Origin: Spirogloea muscicola
Taxonomy: Eukaryota > Streptophyta > Zygnematophyceae > Spirogloeales > Spirogloeaceae
Direction: 5' to 3'
Assembly: GCA_009602725.1 (NCBI GenBank)
Contig: WELB01000142.1
Span: 220,318 to 245,315, forward strand
Length of the DNA stretch: 24,998 bases
The translations under genes were made by a program, and so were the position numbers. How positions within the stretch are numbered: position 1 is the first letter of the stretch; every line of letters begins with the position of its first letter. The notes under the pieces were generated by a model that saw only the letters and a list, made by a program, of their open reading frames with translations, searched no databases and was not told the origin of the DNA. Below, piece after piece: positions 1 through 8,330 of this stretch.

Positions 1-257
1 CCCCCCGCCATCCCTCCTCCTGCTACTGCTGCCAGGCCAGATCGTCAAGGCCCTCATCGGCACTTTCGGCCCTCCTTCCCCCCCCTGCCATCCCTCCTGC
101 TACTACTGCTGCCCCACTCCTCTAGCAGCTCCAGCAGGACAGGTCGGGGCAGGTCGACAAGGCTGCAGTCGGCACTTCCGGCCCTCTTTCCCCCCCCCCT
201 CCATTTCTCCTGCCACTGCTGCTGCCCCACTCCTTTAGCAGCTCCAGAAGCTGCTAG
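1..257. repeat. 112-bp GC-rich tandem repeat, about 2.3 copies
   Basis: A unit beginning CGGCACTT(T/C)CGGCCCTC starts at 58 and again at 170, a period of 112 bp. Each unit continues through a C tract, CTGCTGCCCCACTCCT and TAGCAGCTCCAG. Positions 1-57 look like the end of an earlier unit, so the array may extend beyond the left edge. Copies differ by scattered substitutions and small indels, so the array is not very recent. I see no coding potential here. It could be a minisatellite or part of a larger element. Confidence 0.75.
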
Positions 258-798
258 ATGCTAGCTGCTACGTCATGAGATGTGCTTGCCTTTGTACTTG
301 GCCAATATTGACCTTCAATTGTTTCAAATACACGACTTTTTCCCCGTGACTAGTTTCTCCTGACCTGCGGCAGCTCAACGGGGGATATTGAGCACCGAGT
401 GGCCACTTGCGTCGTATGTGTGCTTAAGCGCTTATCTTTGCTTTTCTGGCCCTTTCGAAGTATGTTCATTCTACAGGCTGGCCAATCTTAGCCATCGCCC
501 TGTCCTGGAAGACTCTTCCTTTCTTTACTTGACTCTCTTTTCTTTCAGCCCTTGCCCATTCCTTTGGGCTGGCCTCTCCCAGCCACCAGTTAATCTGGCC
601 GCGCTTGCTTTTCATTTTTTGTTTGGGCTGGCCTCTCCCAGCCACCAGTCAATCTGGCCGCGCTTTTCTTTTCTTCCAGTAGAGCGCGATGGCTGTGATT
701 GGCCAGCCCAGAGAGGAGGAATGAACACATACAGCCCTCGTCGCCCGCTGTGGATGTAAGTAATCGTTGTTATGAGAGATTTTTGTACATTGCGGCAG
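258..798. repeat. Cluster of short hairpin repeat copies
   Basis: No gene is visible. The stretch holds several copies of a repeat whose core is GGCTG, then 7-8 nt, then CAGCC, often followed by ATCGCCCT and TGGAAGA. On the plus strand there is a decayed copy at about 475-510. Two nearly identical 44-nt copies start at 563 and 622 (period 59, one T/C difference over most of the unit). A copy on the minus strand lies at about 675-735. The copies near 463-510 and 675-733 are inverted relative to each other and share GTTCATTC, GGCTGGCCAATC and a TGGAAGA end. A good GTAAGT donor-like site at 757-762 may belong to the RCC1 fragment that follows. Confidence 0.6.
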
Positions 799-1304
799 CT
801 GGAGGACCAGCGAGGGACAGTCGAGAGCTGAGCCCAAGTAAGTGTGGCCGTGAGTTCCGCAGCCAATGACAACGGGGAGCTGGGCAGGCGGAAGGACGAC
901 AGGGCCGCGGCGCACCAGCCGGGCCTCGTGACCCGTCTGAATGTGCCGATTGCACAGCTCGCCTGCGGGGGCTATTACTCCGCCGCTCTTGACAGTGAGC
1001 CACTGCCCTTTCATAAGTCCTGAGGCCTGCTTCTACCATCGACTCTCCAATGTTGATCATAGAGTTCAATCTTGCTTTCTTTAGCTTATCCTTATCACAT
1101 GGCCTCTTCATCCTGGGCCTGGGCCATGCGGCAGGGAACGGCCGGATATGGACCTGGGGCCATGGTGGGCACGGGCAGCAGCCTCCGCTGCTTGCCCGAG
1201 CTTCCTCTTTCTGCCCGAGCTGTCGCGGAGGAGGATGTGACGCTGTCACAGGGCTGAATATGCCGCGGGAAAGGAGAAATTTTGTGTATTTGATGTGTAT
1301 TTGA
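799..1304 (+). pseudogene. RCC1-repeat gene fragment, probably a broken or captured piece
   Basis: Three exon-like blocks join in phase: 799-837, 863-994 and 1135 onward. The first two end in GTAAGT and GTGAGC, and all three follow CAG. The middle block encodes NDNGELGR, then a segment ending LACGGYYSAALD; the last begins NGRIWTWGHGGHGQ. ACGGYYSAAL and GRIWTWG are classic RCC1 seven-blade propeller motifs, seen in nucleotide exchange factors and plant UVR8-like proteins. Only about one and a half repeats are present where a full domain has seven. After GHGQ the frame loses RCC1 character and stops at 1302-1304, inside a dispersed repeat (TTTGAAACAAA). The upstream sequence is also repeat. I read this as a remnant or transduplicated fragment; an exon set of a larger gene extending left is possible but not visible. 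Confidence 0.5.
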
Positions 1305-2221
1305 AACAAACGAAGGCCAAGGGGAAAGGCGCCTTGCCGTATTAGTTCCAGCCAACTTTGACAAGGTGGCCTCGTTTTGCTTATGTTGCGCATTCTGACC
1401 TGGCCAGCTCAGACCTTGTTCATTTCTTTGGGCTAGCCTCTCGCTTATTTTGGAAGAGCTGTTTTCTTTCTTTCTGGCTGGCTCTCCTCGTGACCATCTT
1501 TCGTTGTACTTGCTTACATGTGTGATTTGGTGCTTTCCGGCACCCCTTTGGACCCCTTAGTCGATTCTTTTTCAGACTGGCTTTTCACAGCCATCTAGCC
1601 TCGTCATTCTTCGTCTGGTCTGGCTATCAGAGCCATCGCCCTCTACTGGAAGTGTCTTATCTTCTCTACGAGGGGACACGTTTCGCTATCGTTGCCTTAC
1701 ATTGGAAGAGCTGCTTCCTTTGCTTCGCCACAAAGAATTGCCTGCTGCAATGAGGTGACCAGCAGCCACGCTGGCTGCCCAGCACAGCAAATTCGTCACG
1801 CTCTGATGGCCCAGATCTGGGCAGGTGCAACGCTGGACAAGCAAACGCTGTATGAGCTTCACGGTGTCTGCAAGTTTGCCCGGCTCACTGTCTGTCAGTT
1901 GACTCGTACCCCTGTGCACAATGATCTACTTTCCTCCCTGCAAGCTGAGTCCTGTTGATATTGCCTGTGGATCTCTTCATGAACTTCACAGCAATACCTA
2001 ACGCACACGACATGCTGCCTTGCATTGACGGGCAACCGAACGGACAGTATTGGTGCTTCTGTTTACCGGGTAATTATGACATCTATCAAACAGCTTGAAG
2101 GCTTTGTGCAAGCTGAAATGTGCAAGCTGAAATGAACAAGCACATAACTCAACATCCAACTGCCAGCATTTTCCAGGAATGTGTTCCCTACTTCTTGCTC
2201 ATATGAGCAGGGCAACGCTCT
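1305..2221. other. Non-coding flank with decayed repeats; no supported gene
   Basis: Degenerate copies of the hairpin repeat occur at about 1425-1500, 1575-1600 and 1620-1660 (for example GGCTATCAGAGCCATCGCCC, then a TGGAAG end). An open frame at 1692-1958 (plus) encodes 88 residues; one segment (LDKQTLYELHGVCKFARLT) faintly resembles the helical part of a BTB fold, but there is no other support. A 14-bp direct duplication (TGTGCAAGCTGAAA twice) lies at about 2105-2132. The right part, below 2222, should hold the 3' untranslated region of the minus-strand HCF173 gene. Confidence 0.5.
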
Positions 2222-5200
2222 TCAAGACACCGCTACCGGGACTTTCTCAAGGGCTTCCTTCCCTGTGATGCCAGTCTTCAGCTTGGCAAAGTCCTGGGAA
2301 TAATCTCGAGCAGGTGGAGGGTTGGATGAATCAACAGTGAAGGGCTCGCTAAAAGGAACAGTGCTCTTGACCTGCACAATGCACATGCCCAAGCCATGCA
2401 CAACTCAAAGACTGTATCTACAAGCTTCTACAGTATTTGCAGACGTGCTGATATGGCAAGCACATTGACCTAGCAAACAAGCACCAAAGCCAGAGCAATG
2501 AGGCTGACTGAAGGTCTTGCTTAGTCCAGCATCCATTGTTGCAACAATCGCTAGCTGTCATCGTGACTCCTTTGCAGACTCGAATGTCTTGTCGGTTGCC
2601 TCGGGAGATGAAAGAGCGGCAACACAGATTCGAGCAACTTCTTCTCGCCCTATCTTCCCCTGCAGTAGCAGCCGAGCTCGAAGAAGAGTCACATACAGCA
2701 TAGCTTCTGTAAAAAGCCTCTGTTTCATGCTGTCTGTATGATACTCTAAAATCTAGCTCCAATCTGAGCACAGGAGTAAACATGTCAGCATGCACATGCT
2801 GTGGCTTTGTGAAGTAATATGCTGTCAGATTTGCTATAGATTGGTAGTGACCCTAATTTGATTATGATCTTACAGTGAGGTTGTCCCCTTGGTCGAAAAT
2901 CAGCTCAGCTCCAGCCGGTTCTTCAGTCAATGCGCATGGCCGCACGATTGTGAAGGGTACGCCGCTGTCCCTGACAACATCCTCGCCCTGAGACAACATA
3001 GCCAGCAAAATTTCAAGGGTACGCCACTGCCCCTTACCATGTCCTCGCCCTAGGACAGCCAGCAAGAAGCTGCTGTACGAGTATACTTCTAAGTAAGTAC
3101 ACACAGAGCTTGGCCTGCCATACACCACGCCCGTGTGCTGTGACCCCAACGCTTGCGATCAGTCCTCGTGTGAATCTTTGTAAGTTGAGGCGAATAATGC
3201 AACGGGTGGAAAGTACCTTCAATTTGAAGGTAAGAATGCCTCCAAGTTCTTTGTTCATCCGGACAGCTGGTGGTTGCTTGCTAAGGTCCAAGCCAGGCCG
3301 TTCAGGCCGAGTGGCTCCAGCAGAACCAACATGCACAAACCTACAGCCAGCACTCACGTAACCTGGTCAATGGATTGTAGCTTCCAATTGGCTGGGGGCA
3401 TCGTATCTCATTCAACACACGGTATATACTCATACCGTAGTCTCACTTGCAGCTCAAGGTTACTCAACGGAATGTCACTCAATCAAGCGAGTCCAGTGTT
3501 GAAGGACTGCAGTGCCCGAGGTAGGTTCCTGCACTTGACCTGGGGGTGACTGGCTCGGGCAGGTATGCATGGATGCTGTCGAAAGGAAGCTCAAATCTGC
3601 CAGCTGTGAAACTTGGATTCAGGCGACTGTCATACTCAAACTTGCTATACATCAACTGCAAAAACACATACACTGCTGAAGGTTAGTGGAGTCATTCTGC
3701 TTCAAAGCACTTGCTTAGATTCACAGGTGGTCTTGTAGAACGTGAAGACCACTATTGCGACTGTGGGGACTGATCAAAGCGAGTCATGACAAAGAGTATG
3801 CTTAAATGGAGAACATCAGTGTCATCAAGAGATACCTGAATGGAGGCTATTTGAGATGTATTAAGAGCCTCAGCATCTCTGACAGTCTTTGCGCGGAACA
3901 CAGGAATGAAGCTGGTGAAAGGTAGGCGGACCTGGCAAAACGAAGCAAAAGTCAGCATGCTCAGCTTGAAACGTTAGCATGGATAAACCATAGGGGCTGT
4001 CCTCGAGCTAGTATGTCAATATGCATGATTCACTGATCGAGTTAGCATCTAGAGACACAACACTGGCACCGCAGTTGCTAGAAGGTGCTGATAAATGCTG
4101 ACCTTCTGCCACTCTCCTCTCTTGGTGTCAAAGCTAACAGTGTAACCCACAGCATCCCAGTCTGTGGTTGTTCGCAGAATCAGCTTATAACGGTGCCCAT
4201 CACCCTTCACGTTCAACTCCAAGCCCTCATATGCAGAAAGGTCCTCCAAAGGATTGAAGTTCTGATAGTTAAGCACATCACATGGACCATGTCAGGGGCA
4301 TATTAGCACATGGACCATGTCAGGGGCATCTTAGCCGAGACCTCTTTAGGGGTCAATTTGCAGCTCTGAAGGTCAACCTGTAGATGGACGCAGGCTTACC
4401 TTGGTCCGAATGCTGGCAAAGCCCCCGCTGTTATCGGTTGATACAACACCTGCTCATTCACTCAAAAGACAATCAAGGCTACGACAGCACATCTGCACAG
4501 CTAAGCTGGCACTCATGCATGTGAGCAAGCATCAGTAGAATGTCTCTCTCTCTTGCATGATTCTTTTGGAGAGATGTCACAGACAGGAGTTGCGAAAAGG
4601 TTTCTGCCTGTGAAAATGCCCACTGATCCTCCTTTCATCCCTCCCTTAGGATCAATTTGAAGCCCACTCTGACTGACACCGCCCATGACAACATCGTCCA
4701 GGGGCCCCCACGCAGGTCCAATAGGAAGACCATTCTCTACATCATTTTGATAACAGCATGAAAGCAGCAAGATAAGTACACAAACATATTACACAAGATG
4801 TAACGATAGACGTACGTGTAGCACAAGCTCTTAGGTGTGTCAAGCATGATGAGGTCGAGCTTTGCAAGTACCCAATTCAACAACGAGCAGAGCAGAAATC
4901 ATCTACAATCAGATCCAGCTCTGTTGAACTTAGATGTCAGCTGACTATATACTTAAGAAGAAACTCTTCTGGTACTATGTGTCCAAATAAGAGCACCTGC
5001 TATGCAGAAAAGTGTCCTTCCTTTGCGCAGGCCGACGTGTTTCTTGATAGAATTCACGATGTTCTGCACGCCCAAGAATTCAACTGCCTTTGGTGTATCA
5101 CCCTTCACCTGCAAGAAATATATAAGTTGCAACTATATGTGAGATTGGAGTATTTAAATTGCGACTATATAAGAGATTGTCACACTTCTCTCTCAATCAC

Positions 5201-7543
5201 AAGATAGTGTGGGTAGATGTGATTGTCACATGATGCTTATTAGCATTCATCTCTTGCGTAAAGATTAGGCTACTAAGAATACAGAAACAAAGAGACCATC
5301 ACGTCCCTTTGCAGTGCAAGAAATGACATAAACTGCATGCACAATCATTGTGTAGAGCTTTCGACTTGCCTCAGGGTCATAAAACTTGATGCCCTGCCCA
5401 TTCCGCATGTCATTCCACAGTCAGCAATCCTAGCACTTGGCACATTGTGATGTGTAAATGAACAGAATACAATATGCAGATACAGGCTTCCACTTGATGC
5501 CGTATCTCCACTGTATTTATTGTAAAGACTGCTGTGCGACATACTGTAAAGTGGACCATCAATGAGATCTGTGCACTCTATGCAAGCAGCTCTACTTTCA
5601 ATTGTAGAGGTTAAGGAAAGTCTGTTGAATCGGATGACGTCTCATTGATCATGTGCTTGCAGCCACTGCAACTATTCAGACCAACATTTTCGAGAAGGTG
5701 AGCTTTGTGCTTTTACTAATTGTCCTGCTGTCTGCCAGGAGTTTGGGCTACCCTCCAGTAACGGATTGCATATCACCTGATAGTACTTTTGCCGGTCTGC
5801 TGTGTCGCCTTCCTTTGGCCCGACTATGCAGGCAGCACAATTGATGACACGCGTCACACCTACAAAGTACTCGCGCTGCAGAGTTGCGGCCTGCGATATA
5901 TCTGCAGCTACCTGCAACGCACATGCAATTGAGGGCAGAAATAATAGAATCCAATTCACTGCAAGACCTGATGGACTTCTAGACAGGCACTCGTGGTTGC
6001 CATGCTTCACTTTCGGATGAATAAGACAATCCACCAAGTGTCAGTGATGTAACCTCAGTACTTACGTAATCAACACCTGGACCAAGAAGGTTCCTTGCTT
6101 TGTCCACATTGCGCACCTGGTCATACAATGTGGGTTCTCAGTGTCTGGTAAAGACATGAAAATCATGAATTTGCCTTGTTGACTTGTCGACCAAATACAG
6201 GAGCTCAAGTGTAAGAAGCACTAGATATAGCCACCCGCTACTCTCTCAGAGCTTGAGCGACCCAACTTCAGGTGACTATGTGCAGTTAAACACAGGTACA
6301 ACACCAGCGATGCCCGTGTGAAATATCTCAGACATTGTTTAGCAGTCATTCTTGACCAACGATTGATCTTACAGTATCGACCATTGTTACAGGTATCTGG
6401 CAACCCTTGCATGCTTCAGCGATGGTCAAGACTGTAAATGGATGTGGAGCATACTAGCGCTCGAACAGCATATCCATTCTGACGAAGGATGTCCACCACG
6501 CGCTTGCCCACGCCTCCAGTTGCTCCAGTGACAAGCACAAGCTCAACCTTGCCAACTTCCCCTTCTGTCTGCCTCATGCTTGAATTCGTTTGTCCACTTC
6601 GAGCTCCAGTGAATCTCTCTAGAAGTGATGTGAGAAGCTGCTTGTAACAGAATTTACTGTCAAGCTGGGAACAAAACCTCAACAATGATAAGACGAACAA
6701 AATCTAGGTGAGACTGACTATGTTATAATAAATGTGCCGGTGTGAGAATGAGGCAGTGCATCGAGGACCTTACACCTAAAGACGTCTGAATTGAAGGTAA
6801 GTCTGCGTCCTAGTACCACAGATGTAGCAGGGGCAATGATCAGCTTGGTATGGATCTGAACTGAAAATGAAGATTGCTTACGGAGTTCATTGAAGGAGGC
6901 TCGTTGAAGTAGAGCAAGGTTTTCACGAAGCGACCCACGTCCCACTGTTGCCTTGCGTTGTCTGCAACAATCGTAGTATGTGCCTTCTGCGCCTTGCTCA
7001 CTGGCCTGCAAGTTGACCAGACTTTTCCCTTTGCTGACGATGACAGCCTGAGGCCGCTGTGAGATTGAAGCTGGCGATGTTTGCTAGCGACGGCCTCCAC
7101 CGACGCTAAAGTAGACTCCACCTGCCAAAGTCATGTAAGGGACTCATTATATTCAGAAGTATCGAGTCCTCATGCATATGCATCAGCCATAAGCAAGTAT
7201 AGATGACACGTTCAGTCCCTAGACCGCCATCTCCTGCGTCCCTCTGACACCTGCTCGCTATCTCCTATTCTTCTGAAGTTCTTATCTCTTGCATAGTGAT
7301 GTCGCCCTGGATCTTGCCTATGCTCCCGCCTGTGTCTCACCAGTGAAGCAGCTCTCGTAGACAATTATCTAACGTTGCGGTACCCGTCCTGGATGCATAT
7401 GCCGAGTACGAGCCGAGCTGTCACAAGTTTGACTACCTGCCCAGCCCTCTCACCTTATTGGTGCTGGTGCGAGACGCTCGAAGCGAGAGCTGCGAGCTGG
7501 GCAGGAGCCCAGGAGCTGCAGCAGAGGTCAGCGCGGCCGCCAT
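2222..7543 (-). CDS. HCF173: HCF173-type plastid psbA translation factor (SDR + CIA30)
   Basis: In plants HCF173 is a thylakoid-associated RNA-binding factor that activates translation initiation of psbA mRNA (PSII D1), working with HCF244. Sixteen exons join in phase to 627 aa: 7543-7454, 7121-6882, 6664-6455, 6116-6066, 5911-5777, 5393-5370, 5108-4997, 4736-4608, 4449-4400, 4261-4103, 3931-3836, 3655-3540, 3340-3217, 2987-2874, 2659-2576, 2371-2222. Residues 1-30 (MAAALTSAAAPGLL...) look like a chloroplast transit peptide; the ATG at 7543 is the only AUG there. A Rossmann motif VTGATGGVGKR lies near residues 155-165, then VGPKEGDTADRQKYYQ. A CIA30 domain spans about 294-465 (WGPLDDVVMGG, LKGDG-like VKGDGHRYKL, DWDAVGYTVSFD). 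The SDR fold resumes with FVHVGSAGATRPERPGL, FTIVRPCALTEEPAGAE and ends LKTGITGKEALEKV. This order matches land-plant HCF173 as I recall it. Splice donors at 5369, 4607 and 2575 appear to be GC. The join between exons 2 and 3 is the least certain. Confidence 0.93.
2953..3058 (-). repeat. Partial tandem duplication of HCF173 exon 14 start
   Basis: Positions about 2953-2995 (acceptor and first third of exon 14) are repeated with mismatches at about 3015-3057, an offset of 62 bp. Both copies read, on the minus strand, an AG followed by GGCGAGGA and run to GGCGTACCCTT. The upstream copy lies in the preceding intron. It has its own AG acceptor and a GTAAGG donor that bracket 12 nt (3049-3038, residues GEDM). 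Confidence 0.75.
4279..4334. repeat. 28-bp tandem duplication in an HCF173 intron
   Basis: CACATGGACCATGTCAGGGG followed by CAT(A/C)TTAG occurs at 4279-4306 and 4307-4334 with a single difference. It lies in the intron between exons 9 and 10, close to the acceptor of exon 10. No function is evident. Confidence 0.85.
5370..5393 (-). other. 24-nt micro-exon of HCF173 with GC donor
   Basis: Exon 6 is only 8 codons (GIKFYDPE). It is needed to join KYYQ (exon 5) to VKGDTPKAVEFLGVQN (exon 7), restoring the family pattern of QG(V/I)KFxxPE followed by (I/V)KGD. Its 5' side follows CAG; its 3' side reads GAG|GCAAGT, the consensus form of a GC-AG donor. Confidence 0.85.
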
Positions 7544-8330
7544 CGCAAGGCTTGCCGGCAGCTCCGGCGCTGGGGAGGCTGGCGACGGCCGGCAGGCGGA
7601 AGGCTGCGGCGCGCGCCGCGAGAAGAGGCGGAGCGCGGGGGCGAGGTGCGCCAAGGGCACGTCGTGGACCCAGCGCAGGTGTGTTCGCGGTGAGCAACGG
7701 CGGAGTCCGCTGCCGGTAAGTTCTAGTTAGTGTGCCGGCGGCCGGGATGAGTGCTGGAGTCGTTGCCGCTTCGGGCTTCTCCCAACCCGCCGCTTTGTTG
7801 TCCCCGCAGCATGATACCACCACGGGCGCCGGCTTCCTCGACAGCGGCCCCCAGCTAATCCGCCGTCAAGGAGCCGGCCCGCAGCAGCGCCACGTGGCAG
7901 CAGCTCCCTGTGACTTCCTATGGCTGACACAGGTGACAGTAATAAGGGGGACATAAAAGAAAGACCAACGGAAAAGCAAGACCAACGAAATGAAAGAGAG
8001 CGCCCTATCTGCACAGCCTGTGGGTCACATAATATGGTCAACGAATACCCTCTGCAGTTTGTTTCAAATACACGAAATTTTCGCCCTATCTGCACAGCCT
8101 GTGGGTCACATAATATGGTCAACGAATACCCTCTGCAGTTTGTTTCAAATACACGAAATTTTCGTCTGCATGATACTGGCTGGCGTTCACAGCCGCTATT
8201 TAACATCAGCAGCCGCCTTCATCTGGTGAAAGCCAGGCCCACCCCCTCGGCGCGCGCCGCGCCGCGGCGCCGTGAGAGCTCGCGCGACAGCGGCGTCCTC
8301 GCCTGCCTGGGGCCGACCGGCTGGGGGGCG
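7544..8330. promoter_or_regulatory. Divergent intergenic region between HCF173 and the LrgB transporter
   Basis: The two start codons (7543 minus, 8331 plus) face away from each other across 787 bp, so this region should hold both promoters and 5' leaders. The left part (7544-7720) and the part after 8240 are strongly GC-rich. The middle holds repeat-derived DNA (8001-8225). I could not identify a TATA box or named motif. A reading frame opened by the ATG at 7920 stays open through the repeats into the transporter frame (411 nt, 137 codons), so an N-terminally extended product cannot be excluded. Confidence 0.6.
8001..8225 (+). repeat. Dispersed repeat with perfect 81-bp tandem duplication
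   Basis: The 81-bp unit starting CGCCCTATCTGCACAGCC and ending AAATACACGAAATTTT is present twice without mismatch (8001-8081, 8082-8162). It is followed by CGTCTGCATG and a hairpin core GGCTG-GCGTTCA-CAGCC at about 8176-8192, then ATCAGCAGCCGC. The same order (ATCTGC..AGCCTGTGGGT, CGTCTGTATGCAC, GGCTG-N7-CAGCC, ATCAGCAGCCGC) is found on the minus strand at about 23345-23240, with an internal deletion, so this is a dispersed element. Perfect identity of the two units implies a recent duplication. Because 81 is divisible by 3, the duplication keeps the frame open. Confidence 0.85.

Noticed and set aside
58-257. CRISPR-like array
   Set aside because: The repeats are long, contiguous, diverged and GC-rich without unique spacers, in a nuclear eukaryotic context.
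1692-1958. 88-codon open frame with faint BTB-like segment
   Set aside because: The resemblance is a short stretch only, there are no flanking exons or other domain parts, and the region is rich in repeats.
5653-5844. Open frames on both strands within the HCF173 intron after exon 5
   Set aside because: Homology requires GIKFYDPE (5393-5370) directly after KYYQ, so this sequence is intronic; no known motif is present.
6840-7121. HCF173 starting at 7121
   Set aside because: The codon at 7121 is GTG and directly follows a CAG acceptor. An upstream exon (7543-7454) with an ATG, a transit-peptide-like sequence and a GTGAGA donor joins it in phase.
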